From Myxococcota bacterium (lineage in GTDB: Bacteria > Myxococcota_A > UBA796 > UBA9615 > JAKLKC01), in NCBI GenBank assembly GCA_023150875.1, contig JAKLKC010000011.1, forward strand, positions 62,001-126,000: a DNA stretch of 64,000 nt. The letters run 5' to 3'. This document shows positions 34,248-44,569 of this stretch, piece after piece; position 1 is the first letter of the stretch; every line of letters starts with the position of its first letter. Made by a program: the position numbers and the translations under genes. Under the pieces are notes generated by a model that was not told where the DNA came from, did not search any database, and worked only from the letters and a program-made list of their open reading frames with translations.

Positions 34248-37200
34248 TCAGCCGGTGTTCCAGAGCCGGAGGGAGTACGCGTCGGAGCAGGATCCGTCGG
34301 TCGCGCGGTACGCCCGCACGATCACGTACCAGGTGCCGCCGTCCCCATCTCCGCCGAGGTCCACGGTCCCGTAGAAGTCCACCTGCTCGTCGGTGCTGCC
34401 CCCGTTGGCGCTGGCGATCCCGTCGTGGGCGATCACGTCGTTGTAGACCTCGGACCAGGACCTGCCCTCCAGGGCGGGCAGGTAGTTCTTGACCATGAAG
34501 AGGTCGTAGTCCTCCGACGAGGGGATGCTGGAGAGGCGGGCGTGGATCTCGAAGCAGTCCTCGAAGAAGCCGCACCACCCCTCGTCGTCGATGGCGGACA
34601 CGGAGTACACGTCCCACTCCCCCTCGGGCCAGAGGTTCGCCGAGATCGTGATGTCCTGGTCGTCCCCCGACACGTTCCGGGCCGTCTCGTCGTTGGGCTC
34701 GTAGGAGTCCCCGGCGTTGTCGTCGTCCACGGCCTCGTCGCAGTCGTCGTCCACTCCGTCGCAGTCGGTGTCGGCCCGCCCCGGGTTCCTCCCGGACGTC
34801 GTGTCGTCGCAGTCCCCGCCGCACGTGGTCCACCCGTCCCCGTCCGTGTCGAACCCCTCGTCCACGGTACCGTCACAGTCGTTGTCGACGCCGTCGCACA
34901 GCTCGAACCAGTAGGGTCGGATCCCCGAAGCGGAGTCGTTGCAGTCTCCCTCGCACGTGCTCCAGCCGTCCCCGTCCTGATCGTAGCCCTCGTCGACGCT
35001 CCCGTCGCAGTCCTCGTCCCGGAAGTCGCAGGTCTCGGCGGCCCCGGGGTTCACGTCGGGATCGTCGTCGTCGCAGTCCGCGGGCGAGCACGTGGCGCCG
35101 TCGCCGTACCCGTCCCCGTCGTCGTCGGTCCCGGCACAGTCGCACAGGAGGTCCATGCCGTCGCAGTCCTGGTCGATGCCGTCTTCGCAGGTCTCCACAC
35201 CCCGGGGATGGACGAGGGGCTGGGAGTCGTCGCAGTCCGGGAGGGCACACGAGGGTCCGTCGCCGTAGCCGTCCCCGTCCCCGTCGGACCAGAAGCAGTC
35301 ACAGGCGTCGTTGGCCTCCCCGGGGGTGCCGAAGTCCCCCGAGTTCCCGATGGGGGTGGTGGCACCGCACCAGTTCCCGCCGTCGTCGTTGAGCGTCGCT
35401 TCCACCGACGAGGGATCGAGGCTCAGCGCCTGGCCCCACAGCGAAGGGAAGCCGGCGCCGGTATCGAACTCGACCCGGTCGACCTCGAAGCCCGCGATCT
35501 CCAGGATCACCTCGTCCCGGACCTCGTCCAGCGCGAAGCCCGAGTACTGGTAGTCGACGTAGATCCCGCCGTTGGTGGCGCTGTTGCCGTTCCGCCCCAG
35601 CACGGCGTAACGCCCCGCGCGGACGGTCACCGGCCCACCGGCCGAGACGACGTGCCTCTCGCCCCCGGCGTCGGCGATCGCCCAGCCCGCGAGGTCGATG
35701 TCCTCCGGTGAGGCGTTGTAGACCTCGACGTACTCCCCCGACGCGTCGTCGACGGCGCCGGGCCTCACCATCAGCTCGGTGATGACGAGGTCACCCTCCT
35801 CGGGCAGCACCTCGGCGCTCGCCTCGGCCCAGGGGCCGTCGAGGTCCCCGTCGGTGGGGGTCGCCCGGCATGTCCACACCTCCCCCAGCGAGGTCGCCGA
35901 CGCGGGCACCGTCGAGGAGACGTGGGACGGCTCGGACACCCCGTCCCTCCACCAGGCGAACCGGTAGGAGACGGCGTCGCCGTCGGGGTCCACCGCCACG
36001 GAGACGACGGAGCAGGTGAGGTCGTCCACTCCCCGGGCGGGATCGGGCACCACCGTCACCACCGGGGCCCCCGGGGCCGCGTTCCCGATGAGCACCTCGT
36101 TGCTCTCGATGGGGACGCCGAGGTCGGTGCCGTCGTCCGGCCACGCGAAGCAGGTGACGGCGTCCCCCCGGGCGAAGGCGGGAGCGATCAGGGAGGGCGA
36201 GGGGTCGAAGGCGACCTCCACGCCGTTCACCATCCACTGGTAGCGGCCTCCTTGCGGGTCCCCGTCGGCGTCGTCCCAGCCGCCGGCGTCGCAGGTGAGC
36301 ACGTCGCTGCCCAGTGGCGAGAGGGGCTGGAGCACCACCGACGCGAAGGACGGGGGGGTGTTGTCCACGGTGACGGACGCGGCGCCGACGGCGCTCCACT
36401 GCGTCCCGTCCCCCGCCCTGGCCTCGCAGGTCCAGACCTGGTCCCGAGTGGTCTGGGCGGCGTCGAGGACGGCGAGACCGAAGCCGGAGTCCACGCCGTC
36501 GACCTTCCACGAGTACTCGTACACCACCGCCCCGCCCTCGGGGTCGCTGGCGAAGGCGACGCACGAGAGGTCGTCGTCCGTGCGCGGATCGGCGGGGAAG
36601 ACCTCGACCCCGGGAGTCCCGGGGGGCTGGTCGACGGCGGTGACGGTGAGGCCCACCGAGTCCGAGGCGATCTGGTCGTCGCCGTCGGCCACGGTGACGG
36701 TCACCACGTGCGCCCCCGGGCTGAGGTCGTCCCGCACGAACGACATCGACCCGTCCACGGCGGGGGCGTCGTCCGACAGGACCCCGTCCCGGTCCGACAG
36801 CCAGGTCACCCGGAAGGTCTCGGGCCCCCCACCCCCGGATGCCACTCCGGCGAAGGGCACGTCCTCCCCTTGATCGAACGTTGCCCCGTCGAGGGGCGAG
36901 AGGATCGAGACCGTCGGCAGGCCGTAGTCGTCCCGGACGTCCACGTCGACGAAGGCCCGCGCGTCGAGACCGTCGCTGTCCACGACCCGGACCTCCACGG
37001 TGTGGACCGCTGCCCGCGAGAAGGAGACGAAGATCGCCGTCCGGCCGTCGGTGTCCCCCACGGACGTGCCGAGTTCGATGTCGCGGTAGGCCCCCGCCTC
37101 GGCATCGAAGTAGGAGGCCGTCCACTCGATCCCCAGCCGCTCCGGGGGATCGAAGCCGTCGGACACCCGGGCGGCGAACTCGAGGCCCTCCCCGACGCGG

Positions 37201-37358
37201 ACCTGGGGCGGCGTCCCGTCGGCGGCCGGAACCGGGGACAGGAGGGTCACCGACGGCGGAGCGTCCCCCGGGGTGACGATGGGTTCCGAGCAGCCCGGCA
37301 TGGCGTAGAATGCGAGGGCCGCGACGGCGGCGGCGGAGCCGCGGGAGAGAGTGGTCAT
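34248..37358 (-). CDS. Large lipoprotein with Ig-like domains, lamin-tail domain and MopE-type repeats
   Basis: This 1036-residue protein has a lipoprotein signal ending AFYAMPGC (Cys23). Several Ig/PKD-like beta-sandwiches follow (residues 40-510; LSPGAHVVTVTVADGDDQIA, QVWTCEARAGDGTQWSAVGA). A lamin-tail-like domain spans residues 519-662 (LVITELMVRPGAVDDASGEY, IDLAGWAIADAGG). Four MopE-type Asp/Cys repeats lie at residues 705-880 (DCDDDDPDVNPGAAETCDFR; CDGVDNDCDGTVDEGFD), a metal-binding motif common in Myxococcota and other deltaproteobacterial surface proteins. A C-terminal pre-peptidase-like domain closes the chain (WDVYSVSAIDDEGWCGFFED, YDLFMVKNYLPAL). It is probably a calcium-binding outer-membrane or surface adhesin. 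It heads a two-gene unit with the MYXO-CTERM-like protein. Confidence 0.85.
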   Translation of the reverse strand: MTTLSRGSAAAVAALAFYAMPGCSEPIVTPGDAPPSVTLLSPVPAADGTPPQVRVGEGLEFAARVSDGFDPPERLGIEWTASYFDAEAGAYRDIELGTSVGDTDGRTAIFVSFSRAAVHTVEVRVVDSDGLDARAFVDVDVRDDYGLPTVSILSPLDGATFDQGEDVPFAGVASGGGGPETFRVTWLSDRDGVLSDDAPAVDGSMSFVRDDLSPGAHVVTVTVADGDDQIASDSVGLTVTAVDQPPGTPGVEVFPADPRTDDDLSCVAFASDPEGGAVVYEYSWKVDGVDSGFGLAVLDAAQTTRDQVWTCEARAGDGTQWSAVGAASVTVDNTPPSFASVVLQPLSPLGSDVLTCDAGGWDDADGDPQGGRYQWMVNGVEVAFDPSPSLIAPAFARGDAVTCFAWPDDGTDLGVPIESNEVLIGNAAPGAPVVTVVPDPARGVDDLTCSVVSVAVDPDGDAVSYRFAWWRDGVSEPSHVSSTVPASATSLGEVWTCRATPTDGDLDGPWAEASAEVLPEEGDLVITELMVRPGAVDDASGEYVEVYNASPEDIDLAGWAIADAGGERHVVSAGGPVTVRAGRYAVLGRNGNSATNGGIYVDYQYSGFALDEVRDEVILEIAGFEVDRVEFDTGAGFPSLWGQALSLDPSSVEATLNDDGGNWCGATTPIGNSGDFGTPGEANDACDCFWSDGDGDGYGDGPSCALPDCDDSQPLVHPRGVETCEDGIDQDCDGMDLLCDCAGTDDDGDGYGDGATCSPADCDDDDPDVNPGAAETCDFRDEDCDGSVDEGYDQDGDGWSTCEGDCNDSASGIRPYWFELCDGVDNDCDGTVDEGFDTDGDGWTTCGGDCDDTTSGRNPGRADTDCDGVDDDCDEAVDDDNAGDSYEPNDETARNVSGDDQDITISANLWPEGEWDVYSVSAIDDEGWCGFFEDCFEIHARLSSIPSSEDYDLFMVKNYLPALEGRSWSEVYNDVIAHDGIASANGGSTDEQVDFYGTVDLGGDGDGGTWYVIVRAYRATDGSCSDAYSLRLWNTG

Positions 37359-37415
37359 CCGTGCTCCAGGGGTCCAGGAGTCGGCCCCGTGACCGATGAT
37401 GGAACGACATGCCGG

Positions 37416-37429
37416 TCTTGTTCTCAAGA
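37416..37429. promoter_or_regulatory. Inverted repeat in a divergent promoter region
   Basis: TCTTG-TTCT-CAAGA is a perfect 5-bp dyad in the most AT-rich part of the 193-base gap between the large lipoprotein gene and the receiver-like gene. On the minus strand the same patch contains TTGAGA, a possible -35. It may be an operator shared by both genes. Confidence 0.3.
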
Positions 37430-37551
37430 AATCACGATCGCCCCCGGATCTTCCTTCCGTCCCTGCCTCCGATCCGGCGAGCCGGCTCGCGGGGAGGGGG
37501 GCCGCGGGATCCGGGGGAGGTCGCGGGACGCCGGGGCGTCGGGGACGGGTC

Positions 37552-39342
37552 GTGGTGACAGAACGGGATCGACCGCGAGGGGGAGGCGGCGTCTCCCCCG
37601 CAGTTGGAGCCGGATCCGCCGAGGTCCCCAAGGCCCTCCTGCTCGGGGGCGACGACGCGCTCTGGAGCTGGATGCGCGAGGAGATCGAGGCGGCGGGGTG
37701 GTGCGCCCGCTGGTTCGGCCCCCGCGCCGGCGTGGACGGGGTGACCGCGACGGTGCGGCCCGACGCGATCCTGATCGCCCCCACCACCGTCGAGGACGCC
37801 GTCGAGCTCCGGGTGGCCACCGGCCAGGACCGGGTCGTGCCCTGCCTGCTGCTCACGGGGCCTCCCTCGGAGCTCGACGTGGCCCGGCAGCTCGCGGAAT
37901 ACGGGATCGCCACCCTGCCCCCGCCCGAGGAGGACGCCGGCCTCGTGGAGATCCTCTCCGCCCTCGCCGCCTGGCTCGGAGAGGGATCCCGGACGGTCCC
38001 CCTGCGGCTGACGGCGACGCTGACCTGTGGGGACCGGGCCTACCCCGGCCAGGTCGTCCGCGGCGGCGACGAGACCGCCGAGCTGTCCCTGGCGCCGGTG
38101 GGGCTCCCCCGGGGTGCCGGGTCGGTCGCCCTCGGGGGCGGCGGCGAGCCGCGGGCCGTCGCTCCGGTGGAGGTGCTCACCGCCGAGGCCGCGGTCGGGG
38201 GCCCGGACGGTCCCGAGCTCCGGGTGGTGGTGCGGCTCGTGGAGGTCCCGGAGCCCTGGCCGTCGTGGGTGCGGGTGGACGGAAGACCGGCGTCCGCCCC
38301 CGATGCGCCCGCCCCCAGCCTGCCCGTCGACGCCGCCCTCGCCCAGGTGGTGGCGGTGGCGCGCGGGGAGGAGGCGGGAGCGACCTTGGCCGGTCCCCTG
38401 ACCCCCATCCGGATCCGGGAGTGCCTGGAGGCGGGCCCCCCCGGCCTCCCGGGGCTCCTCGCGGAAGGCACCGAGGTGGAGGCGGACCGGGAATACCACC
38501 GGGACGTCGCCTCGCTCGCGGCCCTGTGGCTCCTGTGCGATCAGATGCTCCTCCGGGTCCCCGGCGAGGGGATCCCCGAACTCGCCGGCAAGATCTCCGA
38601 CCTGCTGGGGTCGGCCCAGAGGACCTTCCGGGAGATCGACGGCCGGCGGGAGAGGGACATCTCGGCCTCTTCCCTCGGGCGGGAGCTGTACGTCGACCTC
38701 CGCGCCCGGTTCCTGGCCGTGGCCATCGACCTCCGGGACCGCTGGGCGGAATACGACCCCGACCGGGCGAGACGGTCCCTGGCCGGCTTGAAAACCGCCG
38801 CCGAGTACACGCCCGGGGCCCTGGCGCGGGGGGAGGTCGAGGCCCTGCGCCGCCTCCTGGCGACGCGGCGTCCCCCTGCCCTGGAGACAGCCTCGTGGGT
38901 CCGGAGCCGGGGGGCTGCCCGGAGGGAGGCGGTGCGGCGCTTCGGGGAACGCGTGGCGCGGCGGCTGGCGAGCCGCGGCGTGAGCGCAGCGCTGTTCGGC
39001 GTCGTCGCCGCGTGGCTGGCGTGGGGGATGTTCGACGAGACGCGGCGACCTCCCCCCGAGGACCTGCCGGTGGGCACGCTGGCGGCCATGTCCAACGGCC
39101 TGATGGAAGCCCAAAGGAGCGCCGGTGGGCGCGGGGACCTGGTGATCGCCACGGTGAACCCGGTGTTCTGGACGATGCTCGCGCAGTCCGAGCGTGCCGA
39201 GGAGGCGAACGCCCTGCGGAGGCGCCTGGGGGACCAGGGAGTCCGCCTCGCCTACCTGTACGATCCCGAAGGGCATCTGCTGGCGATCCTGGACGGTGAG
39301 TCCGTCACCCTGGTGAACCGGTACGCCGCGGAAGGGCGTTGA
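37552..39342 (+). CDS. Receiver-like / PilZ-like single-pass membrane protein
   Basis: The protein has 596 residues if it starts at GTG 37552 (GGGGA six bases upstream); the frame extends to 37396, but that would nearly abut the divergent gene. Residues 25-140 look like a degenerate receiver domain (KALLLGGDDALWSWMREEIE; PDAILIAPTTVEDAVELRVA) lacking a clear phospho-acceptor Asp. A beta-rich segment follows (VPLRLTATLTCGDRAYPGQV) resembling PilZ domains. Residues 290-490 are helical, and one membrane helix lies near residues 490-510 (GVSAALFGVVAAWLAWGMF). A C-terminal alpha/beta domain ends the chain (GDLVIATVNPVFWTMLAQSE). Function unknown; receiver plus PilZ-like layout hints at second-messenger or motility control, but this is weak. 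Confidence 0.68.
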   Translation: MVTERDRPRGGGGVSPAVGAGSAEVPKALLLGGDDALWSWMREEIEAAGWCARWFGPRAGVDGVTATVRPDAILIAPTTVEDAVELRVATGQDRVVPCLLLTGPPSELDVARQLAEYGIATLPPPEEDAGLVEILSALAAWLGEGSRTVPLRLTATLTCGDRAYPGQVVRGGDETAELSLAPVGLPRGAGSVALGGGGEPRAVAPVEVLTAEAAVGGPDGPELRVVVRLVEVPEPWPSWVRVDGRPASAPDAPAPSLPVDAALAQVVAVARGEEAGATLAGPLTPIRIRECLEAGPPGLPGLLAEGTEVEADREYHRDVASLAALWLLCDQMLLRVPGEGIPELAGKISDLLGSAQRTFREIDGRRERDISASSLGRELYVDLRARFLAVAIDLRDRWAEYDPDRARRSLAGLKTAAEYTPGALARGEVEALRRLLATRRPPALETASWVRSRGAARREAVRRFGERVARRLASRGVSAALFGVVAAWLAWGMFDETRRPPPEDLPVGTLAAMSNGLMEAQRSAGGRGDLVIATVNPVFWTMLAQSERAEEANALRRRLGDQGVRLAYLYDPEGHLLAILDGESVTLVNRYAAEGR

Positions 39343-39353
39343 GCGGCGGGGGG

Positions 39354-39932
39354 TCACCGCGGATCCCCTCCGCCCCCCGCGTCCGCCGCCAGGGGCGCGG
39401 CGCCGGGATGCTCCCCAGCATGGCCGACCACGTCCCCGATGTCCGAGAAGACCACCCGGACGCCCGCCGCCGCCCCTCCCCCACCCCGGACCTCCAGGAC
39501 GTCGTAATGGGGGTCTCGATCGAGGTTGGCCGTCGCCACGACGCGGTAGGTCCCCTCGCCCCCAGGGTGTCCGAGCACGTAGTTGTACTCCCCCTTCTGG
39601 AGGCTGCCGTCCGGCCGGGCCTCGAAGCCGTCGGTCCCGCCGAGGTCGAGCTGCGCGAACCGGCCGGCGTAGCGGCCCGGGTGAGTGGAGGCGTACCGGT
39701 CCTGGCGTTCCTGGATGCGCTCCAGCGCGGCGACGGCCGCGGCTCGCCCGGCTCGGCCCTTCAGCACCTCGGTGCCCCGCACCATGGCGAGGGCGGCCAG
39801 GACGAGCAGCGCGCCGGCGTTCACCCAGAGGATCGCCCGCCGGAACTCCGCGTCCGGACCCGTCCGGCCCCGGCCCCTCCGCGGGCCGCCCGGCGCGACG
39901 CGGCCCCCGCCCGTGCTCGCCAAGATGATCAT
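39354..39932 (-). CDS. Pilin-like single-pass membrane protein lacking a prepilin leader
   Basis: This 192-residue protein has a basic N-terminus, one hydrophobic helix (AILWVNAGALLVLAALAMV, about residues 32-52) and then an amphipathic helix and beta region reminiscent of type IV pilins (AAAVAALERIQERQDRYAST, AQLDLGGTDGFEARP, GEYNYVLGHPGGEGTYRVVA). No Gly-Phe cleavage site with Glu at +5 is present, so it is not a canonical prepilin. The C-terminus is Gly/Ala-rich. ATG 39932 lacks a ribosome site, but the TGCTAGGCT promoter ends 9 bases upstream, which points to a nearly leaderless message. It is convergent with the receiver-like gene. Function unknown. Confidence 0.6.
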   Translation of the reverse strand: MIILASTGGGRVAPGGPRRGRGRTGPDAEFRRAILWVNAGALLVLAALAMVRGTEVLKGRAGRAAAVAALERIQERQDRYASTHPGRYAGRFAQLDLGGTDGFEARPDGSLQKGEYNYVLGHPGGEGTYRVVATANLDRDPHYDVLEVRGGGGAAAGVRVVFSDIGDVVGHAGEHPGAAPLAADAGGGGDPR

Positions 39933-39940
39933 GGTCCGCA

Positions 39941-39949
39941 AGCCTAGCA
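39941..39949 (-). promoter_or_regulatory. Extended -10 promoter (TGCTAGGCT), predicted near-leaderless start
   Basis: On the minus strand TGCTAGGCT is preceded by TCGACG, a possible -35, with 16 bases between the hexamers. The start codon at 39932 is within about 2 bases of the expected transcription start. Confidence 0.5.
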
Positions 39950-40019
39950 GAGACCGTGAGTCCGTCGAGCCCCGGAGCGTCCGGGCGGGGCGGATCGGCG
40001 CGCTCGGCCCCGATCCCCC

Positions 40020-41960
40020 TCACAGGTCGAGCTCGTCGACCTCCTCGGCGCGGTCCATGATGAAGCTGAACCGGGCGCTGGGATCCCGCCCCATCAGGTC
40101 GGCGATCACGTTCTCGGTCTCGAGGCGGAGGTCCTCGGGGATGGTCACCTGGAGCAGGCGCCGCCGCTTCGGATCCAGGGTCGTCTGCCAGAGGACCTCG
40201 GGCATCATCTCGCCCAGCCCCTTGAACCGCGTGATCACCGGCCTGGCGTTCCCCTTGGCCTTGGCGACGATGCGGTCCCGGTGGGAGTCGTCCAGGGCCC
40301 AGTGGGTCTCCTTGCCCAGGTCGATCCGGTAGAGGGGGGGCTGGGCGAGGTACACGTGCCCGGCGTCGATGAGCCCCTTCAGGTGGCGATAGAAGAAGGT
40401 CAGGAGCAGGGTGGCGATGTGATGGCCGTCGGAGTCGGCGTCCATCAGGAGCACCACCTTCCCGTAGCGGAGCCGCGCCGGGTCGAAGTCCCGCCCCATG
40501 CCGCAGCCGAGGGCGGAGACCACGTCGGCGAGCTCCTTGTTCTCGACGACCTTCCGCGTCCCGGCCTGCTCGGCGTTCAGCACCTTGCCCCGGAGGGGCA
40601 GGATCGCCTGGGTCTCCCGGCTGCGCCCCTGCTTGGCGGAACCGCCGGCGCTGTCGCCCTCGACGATGAACAGCTCGCTCTCCGAGGGGTCCGTCGAGGA
40701 GCAGTCCGCGAGCTTGCCCGGCAGGTTGAGGCGGTGGGAGACCGCGGTCTTGCGCCGCACCTGCTGCGCGGCGGACCGCGACGCCTGCCGGGCGCGGGCG
40801 GCGCTGACGATCCGCGCCGCCACGGCCTCCCCCAGGGTCCGGTTCTGGTGGAGGAAGGTCTCCAGGGCCGGGCGCATCGCCGACGCGAGCTGGCCCCTCA
40901 CCTCGGGGTTGTTGAGCTTGTCCTTGGTCTGGCCCTGGAACTGGGGCTCCGGCAGGAAGATCGAGACCACCGCGGCGATCCCCTCGCGGATGTCCTCCGC
41001 GTTGATCGTGACTCCCCGCGGAGTGAGATCGTGGGTGTCGAGGAAGTCCCGCACCGCCTTGCCGAGGGCGTCCCGGAAGCCCTGCTCGTGGGTCCCCCCC
41101 GAGGCCGTGGGGATCCCGTTCACGAAGCTCCGCACCGTCTCGTCGGTGGACTCGGTCCATTGCAGGGCAAGCTCGATGCGGAAGGGGTCCACCACCTCCA
41201 GGAGGAAGGGCTGCTCGTGGGTGACCCGCCCGCCGCCCTTGTCGACGTACCAAGCCAGGAAGTCCCGGATCCCCCCCTCGTTCCGCCACTCCCGGGCGGT
41301 CCCCGCGGCCTCGTCCTTGAAGGCGATCTTCAGGCCCTTGTTGAGGAACGCCTTGATCTCCAGCCTCTCGGCGACGAGGTCCCCGTCCATGCGGGTGTCG
41401 CCGAAGACCTGGGGGTCGGGCCGGAAGAAGATGGTGGTCCCCGAGCCCCGCGCCGGCCCCACCTGCTCGACGTCGGTGACCGGCCGGCCCCGGCGGTAGC
41501 GCTGCTGCCAGGTACCGCCGTCCCTGCGGATGGTGGCGACGAGTTCCTCGCTGAGGGCGTTGACCACCGACGAGCCCACGCCGTGGAGGCCCCCCGAGGT
41601 GATGTAGCTGCCCTGATCGAACTTCGCGCCGGCGTGGAGGGTGGTGAGGATCACCTCCAGCGCCGAACGGCCGGTCTTGGGATGGACGTCCACGGGGATG
41701 CCGCGGCCGTTGTCGGTGACCGTCGCCGACTTCCCGTCCCCGTGCAGGACCACCTGGATCTGGGTGGCGTACCCGTTGATCGCTTCGTCGATGGCGTTGT
41801 CGACGACCTCCCACAACAGGTGGTGCAGCCCGTCCCGCCCGGTGCCGCCGATGTACATCCCCGGACGCTTGCGGACCGGCTCCAGCCCCTCCAGGACGGT
41901 GATGTCCTTCGCGGTGTAAGTCCCCGCCGTCACGTTCGGGCCCGTCGCGCCGTCAGCCAC
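40020..41960 (-). CDS. parE: DNA topoisomerase IV subunit B (ParE)
   Basis: This ATPase subunit of a type IIA topoisomerase has 646 residues. GHKL ATPase motifs are [30 protein letters not shown] and [19 protein letters not shown]. The TOPRIM domain has the metal site [20 protein letters not shown] (about residues 427-446) and [17 protein letters not shown]. The C-terminal end carries [20 protein letters not shown]. The length of about 650, without the GyrB insert, and the partner gene favour ParE over GyrB. The GTG start overlaps the parC TGA (GTGGCTGA), so the subunits are translationally coupled. Topoisomerase IV decatenates daughter chromosomes. Confidence 0.9.
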   Translation of the reverse strand: MADGATGPNVTAGTYTAKDITVLEGLEPVRKRPGMYIGGTGRDGLHHLLWEVVDNAIDEAINGYATQIQVVLHGDGKSATVTDNGRGIPVDVHPKTGRSALEVILTTLHAGAKFDQGSYITSGGLHGVGSSVVNALSEELVATIRRDGGTWQQRYRRGRPVTDVEQVGPARGSGTTIFFRPDPQVFGDTRMDGDLVAERLEIKAFLNKGLKIAFKDEAAGTAREWRNEGGIRDFLAWYVDKGGGRVTHEQPFLLEVVDPFRIELALQWTESTDETVRSFVNGIPTASGGTHEQGFRDALGKAVRDFLDTHDLTPRGVTINAEDIREGIAAVVSIFLPEPQFQGQTKDKLNNPEVRGQLASAMRPALETFLHQNRTLGEAVAARIVSAARARQASRSAAQQVRRKTAVSHRLNLPGKLADCSSTDPSESELFIVEGDSAGGSAKQGRSRETQAILPLRGKVLNAEQAGTRKVVENKELADVVSALGCGMGRDFDPARLRYGKVVLLMDADSDGHHIATLLLTFFYRHLKGLIDAGHVYLAQPPLYRIDLGKETHWALDDSHRDRIVAKAKGNARPVITRFKGLGEMMPEVLWQTTLDPKRRRLLQVTIPEDLRLETENVIADLMGRDPSARFSFIMDRAEEVDELDL

Positions 41961-44427
41961 CGTCGCCCCCTTCCCCGCCGCCGGATCCTTCGTCCTCGCC
42001 CTCGGTGAGCCCCGTCTCGAGCTCCAGGGGCGGGAGGATCACCTTCACGAAGCGACCCCGCTTCACCACCTCGTAGCCGCGCCCCCCGCGGGAGACGACG
42101 GGGTACCGGGTCTCGCGCACGATGACCCGCGCACCTCGGTTGGTCTCCACCTCGAGCCCCTCCCGTCGCTTGTGGACCAGGGTGAAGCCCAGCAGGCGAT
42201 CCTCGTCGTCCAGGCGCATCGCCTGGAGCCCCAGGCCCGGACCCCGGAGCAGGTTGATCTCCTCGACCCGGAAGAGGATCACCCGTCCCCTCTCGCTGGC
42301 GACGGCGACGGCCTCCGTCCCGTCGGAGAGCTCGACCCCCAGCACCGCGTCCCCCCCGATCTTGCCGTCCAGGCGGGCGAAGCGGCGACCGGAGCGGGTC
42401 GAGGGCTCCAGGAACGACTCCAGGCCGAAGCGCAGGCACTTGCCGGCCCGGGTGAGGGCGACGGCGTAGGGTGGGCGTGGGTCCCCCTCCAGCACGGCGG
42501 CGAGCGCCTCCGGGGCCGCCGCGGGCATGTGGCGGCGGTCCGAACACAGGACGCCGACGACGCGCTCGCCGTCCTCGAAGTTGAACAGGCGCTGCACCGG
42601 CTCGCCGTGGCCGGTGGTCTGGGGGACGTCGGCGACCCGGACGGTGTAGCAGGAGCCCAGGTTGGTGAACAGGGCGACGGACTCGGTGGTGCGGGCGCGG
42701 AAAAGCCAGCCCACCTCGTCCCCCTCCCGCACGCGGATCGAGGAGACCTGGGTCACCCCCTTCTGCCTCTTGATCCAGCCGCCGCGGGTGACGACCACCC
42801 ACGCGTTCTCGCGCAAGATGTAGCGGTCGGGGTCGAACTCCGGCTCCTCCTGGTCGCCTCCGACGACGGAGCGGCGCCGGTCGCCGTGGAGCCTCAGCAC
42901 CTCCCTCAGCTCGGCGCGGACCACCGCCCAGCGGGCGTCGGGATCCCGGAGCAGGGCCTCCAGGCGCTCCGCCTCGGCCCTCTTCTCGGCCAGCTCCTCG
43001 CGGATCGCCTGGATCTCCATCTTCGCCAGCTTGTAGAGCTTCGTCTCCAGGACCGCGTCGGCCTGCAAGGCGTCGAGCCCGAAGCGCCCCATCAGCCTGG
43101 CCGCGGCGTCCGCCTTGCCCTCGGAGCTCCGGACGATGCGGATGGCCTCGTCCAGGGCGTCGAAGACCTTCTCGAACCCCTCCAGGATGTGGATCCTCTC
43201 CCGGAGCTTCTTCAGGTCGTACCGGAGCCTTCGGGTGACGACCTCGAACCGGAAGCCCAGGAACTCCTCCAGCATCTGCTTGAGGTCCACGCGGCGGGGG
43301 GCCGGGACCCCGCTCTCCGTGGGCACCAGGCACGTCATGTTCACGTGGAAGTTGAGTTGGAGCGGGGTGTGGCGGAACAGGTAGGCCATGGCCACCTCCG
43401 CCTCCTCGCCCCGCTTGATCTCCAGGACCACCCGGACCTGGTCCGTGGACTCGTCCCGGACGTCGACGATCTGGGGCACCCGCCTGGCGACGATGAGCTC
43501 GGCGATCTTCTCGACGATGGCCGACTTGGTGACGCCGTATGGGATCGAGGTGATCACCACCACCTTGCGGCGATCGACCACCTCCGTGACGTACTCCCCC
43601 CGCAGGCGGACCGGTCCCGAGCCCGTCTCGTAGATCGCCTGGAGCTCCTCGCGGGAGTTGAGGATCCGGCCGCCGGTGGGGAAGTCCGGGGCCCGCACGT
43701 GCCCCATGAGCTGGGGGACCGTGAGCGTCCGGTCGTCCACCAGGGCGATGGCCGCCTTCACCACCTCGGAGAGGTTGTGGGGCGGCACGTTCGTCGCCAT
43801 GCCCACGGCGATGCCGGCGCTGCCGTTGACCAGCAGGTTGGGGAACCGGGCCGGGAGGACCGTGGGCTCGGAGGTGGTGCCGTCGTAGTTCGGCCTCTCG
43901 TCGACGGTCTCCTTGCGGAGCTCGTCCAGCAGCTCCTCGCTCAGGGCGCGGAGGCGCGCCTCGGTGTAGCGCATCGCGGCGGCGCCATCCCCGTCGATGG
44001 AGCCGAAGTTCCCGTGCCCGTCCACCAGCGGATAGCGCAGCGAGAAGGTCTGCGCCATGCGCACCATGGCGTCGTAGATCGCCACGTCGCCGTGGGGATG
44101 GTACTTGGCCATCACCTCGCCGACGATCGCCGCGGACTTCCTGAAGCGGGCGTCGTGGGTGAGGTGGAGGTTGTGGAACATCCCGTAGAGGATCCGGCGC
44201 TGGACCGGCTTGAGGCCGTCCCGGACGTCGGGGAGGGCCCGGGAGGTGATCACCGACAGGGCGTAGTTCAGGTAACGGCGGCGGGTCGCCTCGTGGAGGG
44301 CGACGGGCTGGACCGATGGCCCCGTGGGGGGGGGCGGAGGAGGCGGGGCGGAGCCGCGCCGGGGAGGGCGGCCGTCGCCTCCGCCGCCGGGCACCGGGAG
44401 GGGAAGATCGAGCTGGGAGCGGGGCAT
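41953..44427 (-). CDS. parC: DNA topoisomerase IV subunit A (ParC)
   Basis: This is the cleavage subunit, 824 residues. The breakage-reunion domain begins near [20 protein letters not shown] and the catalytic Tyr lies in [11 protein letters not shown] (about residue 154). [19 protein letters not shown] is the DNA gate helix. The C-terminal pinwheel blades are divergent ([20 protein letters not shown]), and no GyrA-box (QRRGGKG) is seen, as expected for ParC. The N-terminal 35 residues are Pro/Gly-rich. ATG 44427 and ATG 44436 are both in frame. TATACA at 44435-44440 would place the transcription start at 44427, so I take that start as leaderless. It precedes parE, with which it overlaps. Confidence 0.9.
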   Translation of the reverse strand: MPRSQLDLPLPVPGGGGDGRPPRRGSAPPPPPPPTGPSVQPVALHEATRRRYLNYALSVITSRALPDVRDGLKPVQRRILYGMFHNLHLTHDARFRKSAAIVGEVMAKYHPHGDVAIYDAMVRMAQTFSLRYPLVDGHGNFGSIDGDGAAAMRYTEARLRALSEELLDELRKETVDERPNYDGTTSEPTVLPARFPNLLVNGSAGIAVGMATNVPPHNLSEVVKAAIALVDDRTLTVPQLMGHVRAPDFPTGGRILNSREELQAIYETGSGPVRLRGEYVTEVVDRRKVVVITSIPYGVTKSAIVEKIAELIVARRVPQIVDVRDESTDQVRVVLEIKRGEEAEVAMAYLFRHTPLQLNFHVNMTCLVPTESGVPAPRRVDLKQMLEEFLGFRFEVVTRRLRYDLKKLRERIHILEGFEKVFDALDEAIRIVRSSEGKADAAARLMGRFGLDALQADAVLETKLYKLAKMEIQAIREELAEKRAEAERLEALLRDPDARWAVVRAELREVLRLHGDRRRSVVGGDQEEPEFDPDRYILRENAWVVVTRGGWIKRQKGVTQVSSIRVREGDEVGWLFRARTTESVALFTNLGSCYTVRVADVPQTTGHGEPVQRLFNFEDGERVVGVLCSDRRHMPAAAPEALAAVLEGDPRPPYAVALTRAGKCLRFGLESFLEPSTRSGRRFARLDGKIGGDAVLGVELSDGTEAVAVASERGRVILFRVEEINLLRGPGLGLQAMRLDDEDRLLGFTLVHKRREGLEVETNRGARVIVRETRYPVVSRGGRGYEVVKRGRFVKVILPPLELETGLTEGEDEGSGGGEGGDGG

Positions 44428-44434
44428 GGCGGCC

Positions 44435-44440
44435 ATGTAT
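44435..44440 (-). promoter_or_regulatory. -10 hexamer TATACA at the parC start
   Basis: The minus strand reads CCTATACATGG. A TATACA -10 here would start transcription at the ATG at 44427. This is consistent with the lack of any Shine-Dalgarno before parC. Confidence 0.4.
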
Positions 44441-44569
44441 AGGGCAAGCCCGGGGGCGGAGTCCAGGGTCGGCGACCCATCACATACAAGAAGCGTACGA
44501 TAGGGCGCGGGTGCGGCCGGTGCAAGGGGCCTTCGCGGGGCCCCCCGGGGGGCCGACCGGGCGGTCTCG

